A stretch of 64,000 nucleotides of DNA from Massilia litorea (GTDB taxonomy: Bacteria > Pseudomonadota > Gammaproteobacteria > Burkholderiales > Burkholderiaceae_D). The stretch is from positions 744,001 through 808,000 of the forward strand of contig NZ_CP062941.1 in the NCBI RefSeq assembly GCF_015101885.1. Direction: 5' to 3'. Both the position numbers and the translations under genes were made by a program. The notes under the pieces are model-generated. The model searched no databases and was not told the origin of the DNA. It was given only the letters and a program-made list of their open reading frames with translations. Shown here one piece after another: positions 55,674-64,000 of the stretch (the first letter of the stretch is position 1; every line of letters starts with the position of its first letter).

Positions 55674-55777
55674 GTGTTGCCAAGGAGTCTGCCCTTGCAA
55701 GGGCAGACCGTTCCGCAGGCGCGGGACATGTCCCGCGAAACCCCTGCTCCACCAACGTCAAGCGATGAGCGGAGATT
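55647..55777. repeat. 25-bp direct repeat flanking two palindromes after hprK
   Basis: A 25-base sequence at the hprK end (55647-55671) is repeated exactly at 55753-55777. Between them are two perfect palindromes: 55687-55708 (arms GTCTGCCCTTG/CAAGGGCAGAC) and 55720-55737 (CGCGGGACA/TGTCCCGCG). It looks like a small palindromic element that arrived with, or caused, a local duplication. Confidence 0.8.
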
Positions 55778-55917
55778 AGAGCGCTCGCTCTGCGCAAAAG
55801 CGTCACAACCCCCGTGCATTCGCTGCTAACGTTCACGATCGGAAGGTAAGCGCTTTCAACCGGTCAAAATCGGGACGATCGGGGACAAAGTTGCTACGGT
55901 TGCGGTATCATCGCGCC

Positions 55918-56781
55918 ATGCACATCGTTCTCATCACCGGTATCTCCGGATCGGGCAAATCGGTTGCCCTGAATGTTCTGGAAGACGCGGGTTACTACTG
56001 CGTCGACAACCTGCCGCCGGCCTTGCTGCCGCAGCTGGTGAAAGCCGTGTCGAGCGAAGGCACGGGCAAGCTCGCCGTCGCGGTCGATGCCCGCAGCTCG
56101 GAATCGCTGACCGAATTGCCGCTGACGGTGGCGCGGCTGAAAGAAGAAGGCCACCAGGTCAAGGTGCTGTTCCTGACCTCGAGCACCCATTCGCTGGTGG
56201 CACGCTTCTCCGAAACGCGGCGCAGCCATCCGCTGTCGCACACGCTGCGCCCGGGCGAAAACCCGGCCTCGCGCCGCACGCTGATCGAATGCATCGCCGA
56301 GGAGCGTGAACGCCTCGGCGCGATCGAGCAGCTCGGTCACGTGATCGATACCTCCGAGGCATCGGCGAATAAACTGCGCGGCTGGATCAAGGAACTGGCC
56401 GAAGTCCAGCACGCACCGCTGACCCTGTTCTTCGAGTCCTTCGCCTTCAAGGTCGGCGTCCCGCTGGACGCCGACTTCGTGTTCGACGTGCGCGCCATCC
56501 CGAACCCGTATTACGACCTGGCGCTGCGCCCGCTGACCGGCAAGGACGCCCCCGTGATCGCCTTCCTCGAGGCCCAGCCGAGCGCCACCGAGATGCTGCA
56601 CGATATCTGCAAGTTCGTGGAAAAGTGGCTGCCTTCGTTCAAGACGGACAACCGCAGCTACCTGACGGTGGCCGTCGGCTGTACCGGCGGGCAGCACCGC
56701 TCGGTGTACATGGCGGAGCGGTTGGCGGCCTATTTCAACGAGAGCGAGCGCGTGGTGCTGAGGCATCGCGAGCAGTCGTAG
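55918..56781 (+). CDS. rapZ: RNase adapter protein RapZ (nucleotide-binding)
   Basis: 287 residues. Walker A is GISGSGKS (8-15). The C-terminal part carries [19 protein letters not shown] and [11 protein letters not shown]. RapZ binds nucleotides and, in enterobacteria, guides RNase E to the GlmZ small RNA; in other phyla it is often linked to the PTS as here. The start at 55918 is fixed by homology. It is the last gene of the ptsN-hprK-rapZ group. Confidence 0.95.
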   Translation: MHIVLITGISGSGKSVALNVLEDAGYYCVDNLPPALLPQLVKAVSSEGTGKLAVAVDARSSESLTELPLTVARLKEEGHQVKVLFLTSSTHSLVARFSETRRSHPLSHTLRPGENPASRRTLIECIAEERERLGAIEQLGHVIDTSEASANKLRGWIKELAEVQHAPLTLFFESFAFKVGVPLDADFVFDVRAIPNPYYDLALRPLTGKDAPVIAFLEAQPSATEMLHDICKFVEKWLPSFKTDNRSYLTVAVGCTGGQHRSVYMAERLAAYFNESERVVLRHREQS

Positions 56782-56786
56782 CTCCC

Positions 56787-56924
56787 GTAGGGTGGGCTCT
56801 AGTGAAACCGTCGTTGAGGCCATTGGCCTCAACGACCCCACGCGGTGATACGCGCGGGCTCCGATTTCGTGCCGGATGATCTCGCTGCCACGTATCGCCG
56901 CGTGGGCTCGGGGAGCCCACCCTG
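56787..56924. repeat. REP-like repeats, one with a replaced hairpin (site E)
   Basis: 56787-56843 begins GTAGGGTGGGCTC and ends CCCACGCGG as in the standard repeat. Its middle holds a different 27-base palindrome (GTCGTTGAGGCC-ATT-GGCCTCAACGAC, 56810-56836). A normal inverted copy lies at 56898-56924. The site fills the gap between rapZ and the convergent hydrolase gene. Confidence 0.85.
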
Positions 56925-56940
56925 CGTTACGCGACAGTTA

Positions 56941-58026
56941 TCAGCTTAAATGCCGCAGCGGGTGTGCGTGATCCGGCCAGACAGGTTCGAAGAACCGCTC
57001 CACCATTTCCGGAGTCACCGCGTCGAGCGTTGGCGGATTCCAGGCAGGCGCATTGTCCTTGTCGATCACCAGCGCGCGCACGCCTTCCAGCACTTCCCCG
57101 TGTTCAAAATTGCGGCGCACCAGCGAGCGTTCCATGCGCAGGCAGTCGGCGACATCGAGCGCGGCCCCACGCTGCAGCATCTCCCAGGTCACGCACATCA
57201 TCAGCGGCGAACGCTGGCGCATCGCGGCCAGGGCCTTTTGCAGGAACGGATTCTCGTCCTTTTCCAGCGAGGCCATGATGGCGGCCACCGAACTGGCGCC
57301 GAAGTGCGCGTCGATCGCGGCGCGCTGCGTCTCCAGCACGCTCTGACCCGCGTCCACAGCGAAGCGCGCGGCGAAGCGACGGATCGCGTCAGCCAGCTGA
57401 GCGCCCGGCGTCGATTCGATCAGCGCGTTCAGTTCGCCCAACTGCGCGCCCGGCACGAAGACGTCGGCCAGGCCAACGTACAGCGCGTCGGCAGCGCCGA
57501 TCGTCAGTCCGGTCAGGCCCAGGTAGTTGCCCAGCTGGCCCGGTGCGTGCGACAGGAAATGGCTGCCGCCGACGTCCGGGAACAGGCCGATGTTCACTTC
57601 CGGCATCGCCATCTTCGTGCGCTCGGTCACGATGCGCAGGCCAGTTTCAGGACCGCCCTGGGCGATACCCATGCCGCCGCCCATCACCACGCCGTCCATG
57701 ATCGATACATACGGTTTCGGATAGAAGTGGATCAGATGGTTCAGCGCGTATTCCTCGGTGAAGAAATCTTCGAGCAGGGCGCTGCCGCCGGTGGGGGTCG
57801 CGTGGCCGGCTTCGTGGAAGAAGCGGATATCGCCGCCCGCGCACAGGGCTTTTTCGCTGCTGCTGGTGAGGACGACCGCGCACACCGACGCGTCGTCGCG
57901 CCAGGCCAGCAGGATGTCGGTCAGACGCCGCACCATCGCCAGCGAGAGGGAGTTCAGGGCCTTGGGACGGTCGAGCGTGATGATGCCGGTGCCGTTGGCA
58001 ACGCGGGTCAGGACATGGTCGGTCAT
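56941..58026 (-). CDS. 3-hydroxyisobutyryl-CoA hydrolase-like enoyl-CoA hydratase family protein
   Basis: 361 residues, longer than simple crotonases, as in the hydrolase (HIBYL-CoA) branch. Motifs: TLDRPKALNSLSLAMV, ALCAGGDIRFFHEAG, MDGVVMGGGMGIAQGG and MPEVNIGLFPDVGGSHFLS. The pattern fits release of CoA from 3-hydroxyisobutyryl-CoA in valine breakdown. The ATG at 58026 is used; an ATG at 58056 would add ten residues. It lies between hpf and rapZ, an unusual place because these genes are usually adjacent to ptsN. Confidence 0.9.
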   Translation of the reverse strand: MTDHVLTRVANGTGIITLDRPKALNSLSLAMVRRLTDILLAWRDDASVCAVVLTSSSEKALCAGGDIRFFHEAGHATPTGGSALLEDFFTEEYALNHLIHFYPKPYVSIMDGVVMGGGMGIAQGGPETGLRIVTERTKMAMPEVNIGLFPDVGGSHFLSHAPGQLGNYLGLTGLTIGAADALYVGLADVFVPGAQLGELNALIESTPGAQLADAIRRFAARFAVDAGQSVLETQRAAIDAHFGASSVAAIMASLEKDENPFLQKALAAMRQRSPLMMCVTWEMLQRGAALDVADCLRMERSLVRRNFEHGEVLEGVRALVIDKDNAPAWNPPTLDAVTPEMVERFFEPVWPDHAHPLRHLS

Positions 58027-58139
58027 GGCGAATTCGTTGATGGAAAAGACAAGCATTTTACCCAAGACACTGCCGTCCACCGCACAAAATGAAAAGGGCG
58101 CCTTCCGGCGCCCTCGTTCAGACGGTGCTCGATGCGCGA

Positions 58140-58496
58140 TCAGATCGCAGCAGCAGCCTCTCCGCCTTCAGGCAGGCGCTTGAGCGCCTCACGACTATGG
58201 TCCTTCAACATCGTCTTGTATTTCATCACCTGGCGATCGAGCCTGTCCATCAGGAGATCGATCGCCGCATACAGGTCTTGCGCCACACTTTCCACGTGTA
58301 CGGTCTTGCCGGAGACGCGCAGGTTGATCTCGGCCTTCTGTCGTTTGTCTTTTTCGGTGAGGTTGTCGATCGCGAGGATGACGTGGGAATCGATCACTTG
58401 ATCGAAATGGCGGGTGATGCGTTCGAGCTTGTTCTGTACGTATTCACGGATGGCGGGGGTGACGTCGAGGTGGTGGCCACTGATGGTGAGATTCAT
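58140..58496 (-). CDS. hpf: Ribosome hibernation promoting factor
   Basis: 118 residues of the HPF/YfiA family, between the short and long forms; it lacks the C-terminal dimerisation domain of long HPF. It begins [31 protein letters not shown] lies six bases upstream. It binds the ribosome decoding area in stationary phase. It follows rpoN, the classical arrangement. Confidence 0.93.
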   Translation of the reverse strand: MNLTISGHHLDVTPAIREYVQNKLERITRHFDQVIDSHVILAIDNLTEKDKRQKAEINLRVSGKTVHVESVAQDLYAAIDLLMDRLDRQVMKYKTMLKDHSREALKRLPEGGEAAAAI

Positions 58497-58559
58497 ACAC
58501 ACTCCTTTGAAAATGTAGCGGCCGCCGCGCCGCGCAGGGAGTGCGCATGGGGGCCGCTG

Positions 58560-60026
58560 TTACAAGGATTTGCGGAGACTGACGGGAGGAATCTTGAGTG
58601 CCTCGCGGTATTTTGCAACCGTGCGGCGCGCAATGACCATCCCTTGTTCACCGAGCATTTCCGCGATCTTGCTGTCGGATAATGGGTTCTTTGGGTCTTC
58701 TGCTCCTGTCAGTTGCGCAATGAGCGCCCGTATCGCCGTAGACGATGCTTCGCCCCCCGCTTCGGTGGCGACATGGCTTCCGAAGAAATACTTCAGCTCA
58801 AACATGCCGTGCGGGGTCAGCATGAATTTTTGAGTTGTCACGCGAGAAATTGTGCTCTCGTGTAGTCCTAGTGTATCAGCTATCTCGCGAAGCACAAGGG
58901 GACGCATGGCAACCGCGCCATGGCTGAAAAAGTTCTTCTGGCGCTCCACAATTGCCTGCGAAACACGCAGGATCGTGTCGAAACGCTGGCGCATATTTTT
59001 AATGAGCCACTTCGCTTCCTGCAGCTGCGCGCTCATCTGGCCTTCGCCTTTGCCCTGCTTGAGCAAATTCGCATAGACGTTGTTCACACGCAGGCGCGGC
59101 ATCACTTCGTTGTTCAGCGAGACGCTCCAGCCGCCCTTCGACTTGCGGACAATAACGTCCGGTACGACGTAATCCGAGACGCTCGACGCGAAGGCGGCGC
59201 CGGGATGCGGATTGCACTGGCGGATCACGGCCTGCGCTTCACGCAGGTCCTCGTCGTCGCAGTCGAGCGCTTTTTTCAGTTTCGTGAATTCGCGCTGCGC
59301 GAACCAGCTCAGATACCCCTCGACGATTTTCAGGGCCATGCGCCGCGTCACCAGCGGCACGCCCGGCATCGCGCGGATCTGCAGCGCCAGGCATTCGGAT
59401 GCGCTGCGCGCGCCGACGCCGACCGGGTCCAGGCTTTGCACCAGCGCCAGCGCGCAGCGCAGTTCGTCCATCTCGACCTCGAGCTCCTCCGGCAAGCGCG
59501 CATGGATCTCGTCGAGCTGCTCCTCCAGGTAGCCGTTGTCGTCGATCGCGTCGATCACGAGTTCGGCCAGCGCGCGGTCGCGCGCCGTGACGCCCGTCAC
59601 GCGAATCTGCTCGCACAGATGCTCGCGCAGGGTCACGCCGACCGCGCCGAGCTGCGGGCGGCCGTCGTCGTCGCCGTCGCCGCTCGATGCGCGCGAACCC
59701 TCTCCCCAGTCGCCCTCGGACTCGCCGCGTTCGACCTCGCCGCCTTCGCCGCCCTCGGCCGCCTCGGGCGCAGGGGCGCCCTCCTCGTTGTTCGGCGCCG
59801 GCGCCTCGGCTTGCGCCGGCGCGCTGTTGATCGCGCCGTCGGCCAGCAGGCGCACCGAGTGGTCGAGCGGGTCGTCGAGCCGTTCGAGCAGCGGGTTATC
59901 GGACAGGATCTGCTCGATCTCCTGATGTAGTTCAAGGGTGGAGAGCTGCAGCAGGCGGATCGACTGCTGAAGCTGCGGCGTGAGCGCCAGGTGCTGCGAA
60001 GTCCGGAGTTGCAGGGATTGTTTCAT
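58560..60026 (-). CDS. rpoN: RNA polymerase sigma-54 factor
   Basis: 488 residues. The glutamine-rich N-terminal region ([23 protein letters not shown]) contacts activators. An acidic linker follows (about 75-130). The C-terminal helix-turn-helix and RpoN box (ARRTVAKYR near 470) recognise -24/-12 promoters. It controls nitrogen and other regulons with enhancer-binding proteins. It is downstream of lptB and upstream of hpf. Confidence 0.97.
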   Translation of the reverse strand: MKQSLQLRTSQHLALTPQLQQSIRLLQLSTLELHQEIEQILSDNPLLERLDDPLDHSVRLLADGAINSAPAQAEAPAPNNEEGAPAPEAAEGGEGGEVERGESEGDWGEGSRASSGDGDDDGRPQLGAVGVTLREHLCEQIRVTGVTARDRALAELVIDAIDDNGYLEEQLDEIHARLPEELEVEMDELRCALALVQSLDPVGVGARSASECLALQIRAMPGVPLVTRRMALKIVEGYLSWFAQREFTKLKKALDCDDEDLREAQAVIRQCNPHPGAAFASSVSDYVVPDVIVRKSKGGWSVSLNNEVMPRLRVNNVYANLLKQGKGEGQMSAQLQEAKWLIKNMRQRFDTILRVSQAIVERQKNFFSHGAVAMRPLVLREIADTLGLHESTISRVTTQKFMLTPHGMFELKYFFGSHVATEAGGEASSTAIRALIAQLTGAEDPKNPLSDSKIAEMLGEQGMVIARRTVAKYREALKIPPVSLRKSL

Positions 60027-60064
60027 GGTGCCGCTCGGTGTCCCGTGTTGTTGCTACAGCCTTG

Positions 60065-60825
<761 letters not shown>

Positions 60826-60826
<1 letters not shown>

Positions 60827-61416
60827 TATTTCTTTCCTGGTGCTGCCGGCGCTGCCGGAGCCGCCGCTGGAGCCGCGGCGGGCGCAGTGCGGCGCGGCGC
60901 GATGATCAGGGTCCCGCGGCCGCCGCCGGACTTGGTCTCGCCGCTGGCGTCGTTGCGCACGGTGGCCACTTCCTTGCGGTTGTCGTAGGAGATGTAGGCG
61001 CCATCGAGTTCGTTCGTCAGGCGCCCGTTCTCGAGTTCCTTCACGATCGCCTTCGAGAACAGTTTCACGAGTTCCACCCGCTCGTCGTATTCGATGCGCT
61101 CGGCCTGGCCTTCGACCCACAGGTCCGGGCCGCCGTCGCGCTTCTGGCGGAAGGTCGCCACGCGCCCCGGGTTCGAAGTAAGCGTGACGTTCATGTAGCC
61201 TTCCGGGGTTTCCTTGAGCAGCGCGCGGTCCGACTTCAGGATCAGGGTGCCGCGCGTGAGGACCACATTCCCCGTCAGGATGCGCGTCTGCGTGACTTCG
61301 TCGACGTCGAGCGAATCGAAGTTGATGACGGCCTGCTTGAGCGAGTCCGCGCGCTCGGCGTGGGCTGCCGTCAGCGACAGCAGCGAAAGGAAGGCGGCGG
61401 CGAAGATGTTTTTCAT
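60826..61416 (-). CDS. lptA: Lipopolysaccharide transport periplasmic protein LptA
   Basis: 196 residues. Signal peptide at 1-20 ([17 protein letters not shown]). OstA-type beta-jellyroll strands follow: [27 protein letters not shown] and [14 protein letters not shown]. The end is an alanine/proline-rich tail. It forms the periplasmic bridge carrying LPS from LptC to LptD. Confidence 0.93.
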
Positions 61417-61431
61417 TAGGGCTCGTTCCTG

Positions 61432-62046
61432 TTATTGGTTGGGTGCGGGGCTCGTACGCGGCGGATAGACGATCTGGCCGCGGCCGCCGAGGTGCAGCTT
61501 CTGCGTCGGGTTCTCGGCCACCATGCCGACGCCGTTGGCCGAGGCGGCGCCGAGCGTCATCTGGACCGGACGATCGGTCTTGACGATCTCGTCGTCGGCC
61601 AGCACGGTCAGGGCCTCGGTTTTCGCGCGCAGGGCCGCGCTCTTCGGCGTGGCCGGGCGGTTGACGTCGACGTTGCCCATCAACTCGACGCGGTCTTCGC
61701 CGTGGTAGACCTGGCCGCGGTCGGCGTGCATGGTCATGCGCGGGCGGCCCGGCGCCATGCTCTCGACGACCGGCCTGGTCACTTCCGAAACGTCGTTGTC
61801 CGGATGGTGGGCCAGGCGCGCGCCCGACACCACGTAGCGCGGCGCGCCGTGTTCGGTCATGCGCACGAAGCTGAAATTCTCGACGATGTAGTCGGGTTCG
61901 TTCAGGCCGTTGCCGACGCCCGTCGCATCGTCGGTCTGGACCGCCTGCAGCAGCCAGAAGCTGCCGAAGGCGAAGAAGACCGCCGTCAGCATCAAGGCCA
62001 GCAGGCGCCAGCGGTGCGCGGTCCGTTTGTTCACGTAGGTTGCCAT
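61432..62046 (-). CDS. lptC: LPS export protein LptC
   Basis: 204 residues. One N-terminal transmembrane helix (about 13-34, [22 protein letters not shown]) and a periplasmic jellyroll ([28 protein letters not shown]). LptC accepts LPS from LptBFG and hands it to LptA. It lies between kdsC and lptA, as in other betaproteobacteria. Confidence 0.92.
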   Translation of the reverse strand: MATYVNKRTAHRWRLLALMLTAVFFAFGSFWLLQAVQTDDATGVGNGLNEPDYIVENFSFVRMTEHGAPRYVVSGARLAHHPDNDVSEVTRPVVESMAPGRPRMTMHADRGQVYHGEDRVELMGNVDVNRPATPKSAALRAKTEALTVLADDEIVKTDRPVQMTLGAASANGVGMVAENPTQKLHLGGRGQIVYPPRTSPAPNQ

Positions 62047-62078
62047 GCGGTTAAGCGCTTAGTCGAATTCATTTGAAC

Positions 62079-62609
62079 TCATGCGAAATAGGGCGAGAGC
62101 GCCTGCTCGTACGTGCCCTGGGCGCGCATGACCATGTCGCACACTTCGCGCACGGCGCCGCGGCCGCCGCCGGCTTTCGTCACATAGTGCGCACGGTGCT
62201 GCACTTCCGGATGCCCGGTCGGCACCGTCACGGCGAAACCGACTTTCGTCAGCAGCGGCAGGTCGATCACGTCGTCGCCGATGTAGCCGCACTGCTCGGC
62301 CGTGAAGCCGGTCTGCTCGAGCAGCTCGGCAAACGCGACGCGCTTGTCATGGTGGCCCTGCCAGACGTGGTTGATGCCGAGGTCGCGGGCACGCGCCAGC
62401 ACGATCGGCGATTTGCGCGCGCTGATGATGGCGGTGATCACGCCCGTCTTCTGCAGCAGCTGGATGCCGAGGCCATCGAGCACGTTGAAGGTCTTGGTGA
62501 CCTCGCCGTCCGGCCCATAGGTCAGGCTGCCGTCGGTCAGGATGCCGTCGACGTCGAAGATCATCACTTTTACGCGCGCCGCGCGGGTCATGTGTTCCAG
62601 CGGGGTCAT
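62079..62609 (-). CDS. kdsC: 3-deoxy-D-manno-octulosonate 8-phosphate phosphatase
   Basis: 176 residues, HAD-superfamily without a cap. The catalytic aspartates are in IFDVDGILTDG, with FNVLDGLGIQLLQ, ISARKS and GDDVIDLP. It releases phosphate from Kdo-8-phosphate for the LPS inner core. Stop and start abut kdsD and are close to lptC. Confidence 0.96.
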   Translation of the reverse strand: MTPLEHMTRAARVKVMIFDVDGILTDGSLTYGPDGEVTKTFNVLDGLGIQLLQKTGVITAIISARKSPIVLARARDLGINHVWQGHHDKRVAFAELLEQTGFTAEQCGYIGDDVIDLPLLTKVGFAVTVPTGHPEVQHRAHYVTKAGGGRGAVREVCDMVMRAQGTYEQALSPYFA

Positions 62610-63632
62610 TTAAATCACCTTGGCGCGCGTCAGGTCGTGGATGTGCAGCGCGCCGACCAGCACGCCCGCTTCATCGACGACCAGCATCTGGTTGATGCGG
62701 AACTCTTCCATGATCGCGACCGCGTCGACCGCCAGCTGGTCGGGGTGCACGGTGCGCGCGCCGACGTGCATCACGTCGCGGATGGTCACATTCGAAAAGT
62801 CCTGCATGCGCTCGATCAGGCGGCGCAGGTCGCCGTCGGTGAACACACCCAGCGGCTTGAAGCCGGGGTCGACCACGGCCGTCATGCCCATGCCCTTCTG
62901 GCTGATCTCCAGCAGCGCGCGGGTGAGCGGCGTATCCGGGGTCACGGCGGGAATCGCTTCTCCGCTGCGCATCACGTCGCGCACATGGGTCAGCAGGCGC
63001 CGGCCCAGGGCGCCGCCCGGATGCGAGCGCGCGAAGTCTTCCTCGCGGAAGCCGTGCGCATCGAGCAGCGCCACGGCCAGCGCGTCGCCCAGGGCCAGCG
63101 TGACGGTGGTGCTGGCGGTCGGCGCCAGGTTCAGGGGGCAGGCTTCCTTGGACACCGAGACGTCGAGGTGGACGTCGGAGAGCTGCGCCAGGCGCGATTG
63201 CGGCTTGCCGGTCATCGCGATCAGGGGCGTGCCCATGCGTTTCACGACCGGCAGGATGTCCATCAATTCGGAGGATTCGCCGGAATACGAGATCGCGATG
63301 AACACGTCCTTGTCGGTCACCATGCCGAGGTCGCCGTGGGCGGCTTCACCCGGGTGGACGAACATGGCCGGGGTCCCGGTCGAGGCCAGGGTCGCGGCGA
63401 TCTTGCGCGCGATATGGCCGGATTTGCCCATGCCCGACACCACCACGCGGCCGGTGCAGGCGAACATCAGGCCGACCGCGCGGGCGACGCTGTCGTCGGC
63501 GCCGAGACGGGCGTGCATGGCGTGGATGGCGTCGGCCTCGATGGTCAGGGTTTCGCGCGCCAGCTCCAGCACGCGGCGCGACTGGTTCTCGTCAAAACTG
63601 TTCAGCATTGTTTTTTCATCGGTTACACTCAT
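62610..63632 (-). CDS. kdsD: Arabinose-5-phosphate isomerase
   Basis: 340 residues from 63632; a start at 63608 (MLNSFDEN) is equally possible. The SIS sugar-isomerase domain (VVSGMGKSGHIARKIAATLASTGTPAMFVH, about 55-90) is followed by two CBS domains (IPAVTPDTPLTRALLEI; VHPDQLAVDAVAIM). It converts ribulose-5-phosphate to arabinose-5-phosphate, the first step to Kdo. First gene of the kdsD-kdsC-lptCAB-rpoN-hpf run; divergent from the antiporter gene. Confidence 0.95.
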   Translation of the reverse strand: MSVTDEKTMLNSFDENQSRRVLELARETLTIEADAIHAMHARLGADDSVARAVGLMFACTGRVVVSGMGKSGHIARKIAATLASTGTPAMFVHPGEAAHGDLGMVTDKDVFIAISYSGESSELMDILPVVKRMGTPLIAMTGKPQSRLAQLSDVHLDVSVSKEACPLNLAPTASTTVTLALGDALAVALLDAHGFREEDFARSHPGGALGRRLLTHVRDVMRSGEAIPAVTPDTPLTRALLEISQKGMGMTAVVDPGFKPLGVFTDGDLRRLIERMQDFSNVTIRDVMHVGARTVHPDQLAVDAVAIMEEFRINQMLVVDEAGVLVGALHIHDLTRAKVI

Positions 63633-63719
63633 TCTGTAAGTATAAACGAATTGCGAAAGCAAAAAACTTGCCAGACGTATCAAAACCACGATCGCTCAGC
63701 ATAAAGATCTTAAAAACGC

Positions 63720-64000
63720 ATGGCATCCGGACTTGAATTGACCCTGCTGCTGCTCGGCAGCGCCGTGCTCGGCGTGGTCGTGTTTCGCAGCCTGCACCTG
63801 CCGCCGATGCTGGGTTACCTGGCCGTCGGCGTGCTGATCGGCCCGCACGCTTTCGGCCTCGCGGCGGAAACCGGCGCGACCCACGCGCTGGCCGAATTCG
63901 GTGTCGTATTTTTGATGTTTTCCATCGGCCTCGAATTTTCGCTGGCCCAGCTGCGCTCGATGCGGCGCATCGTGTTCGGGCTGGGACTGGCGCAGGTGGT
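63720..64000 (+). CDS. Kef-type cation/proton antiporter (partial, N-terminal part)
   Basis: The first 93 codons of a gene cut by the window end. Hydrophobic helices with LPPMLGYLAVGVLIGPHAFGL and EFGVVFLMFSIGLEFSLAQL are typical of CPA2 antiporters such as KefB/KefC/YbaL. These exchange potassium or sodium for protons, and Kef proteins are gated by glutathione adducts. A kefB-like gene next to kdsD is the usual arrangement in Burkholderiales. Confidence 0.92.
   Translation, partial: MASGLELTLLLLGSAVLGVVVFRSLHLPPMLGYLAVGVLIGPHAFGLAAETGATHALAEFGVVFLMFSIGLEFSLAQLRSMRRIVFGLGLAQV

Overview
The window is GC-rich chromosomal DNA from a betaproteobacterium, most likely order Burkholderiales, family Oxalobacteraceae (Massilia/Telluria/Duganella-like). 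The family placement is an inference from gene content and order: ubiE - Tim44-like - ubiJ - ubiB, fmdB - DUF502 - aspS - nudB, the kdsD-kdsC-lptC-lptA-lptB-rpoN-hpf block, and HPr kinase with IIANtr and RapZ. No rRNA, tRNA, CRISPR array, prophage or transposase gene was seen.

Layout. 0-9.4 kb: end of a membrane protein, an MHYT-domain hybrid histidine kinase, a coniferyl-type aldehyde dehydrogenase, an Old Yellow Enzyme-type oxidoreductase divergent from a MerR regulator (three MerR-type promoters with 19-bp spacers), a gene remnant, a small membrane protein and a GGDEF-EAL c-di-GMP protein. 9.4-16.5 kb: a TetR-headed beta-oxidation operon (acyl-CoA dehydrogenase, HAD-hydratase fusion, thiolase, enoyl-CoA hydratase). 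16.7-19.4 kb: Hsp15-like S4 protein, ClsB-like cardiolipin synthase with its YbhP-like partner, and a small DUF2442-like protein.

19.9-30.2 kb is an organosulfur-scavenging region. It holds a complete ssuEADCB operon on the minus strand. A divergent operon carries an SfnB-type flavoprotein, a MetNIQ-type ABC importer and an LLM flavin monooxygenase. A serine acetyltransferase converges on that operon. Together these could import sulfonates or other organosulfur compounds, release sulfite with reduced flavin, and feed cysteine synthesis.

31.1-33.8 kb encodes the most unusual gene here: a roughly 905-residue protein joining an amidase_3 cell-wall hydrolase, a trypsin-like protease and an endonuclease/exonuclease/phosphatase domain. 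All three recognisable catalytic sets look intact, and there is no visible signal peptide or membrane segment.

34-50 kb is housekeeping: nudB, aspS, DUF502, fmdB, a TPMT-like methyltransferase, ubiB, ubiJ, a Tim44-like protein, ubiE, a hybrid kinase, a cold-shock protein, DUF971, HIT and a 1336-residue FAD/Fe-S oxidoreductase. 50-57 kb: a DedA/YqaA-type membrane protein, ilvA, queF, ptsN, hprK and rapZ. 57-64 kb: a 3-hydroxyisobutyryl-CoA hydrolase-like protein, hpf, rpoN, the lipopolysaccharide transport and Kdo genes, and the start of a Kef-type antiporter.

A family of palindromic repeats (core GTAGGGTGGGC / GCCCACGCG) occurs at five intergenic places, usually as inverted pairs. At 52.7 kb it forms a 77-bp tandem array. 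Two of these sites flank queF-ptsN-hprK-rapZ, whose orientation is opposite to the rpoN-hpf block that normally precedes ptsN.
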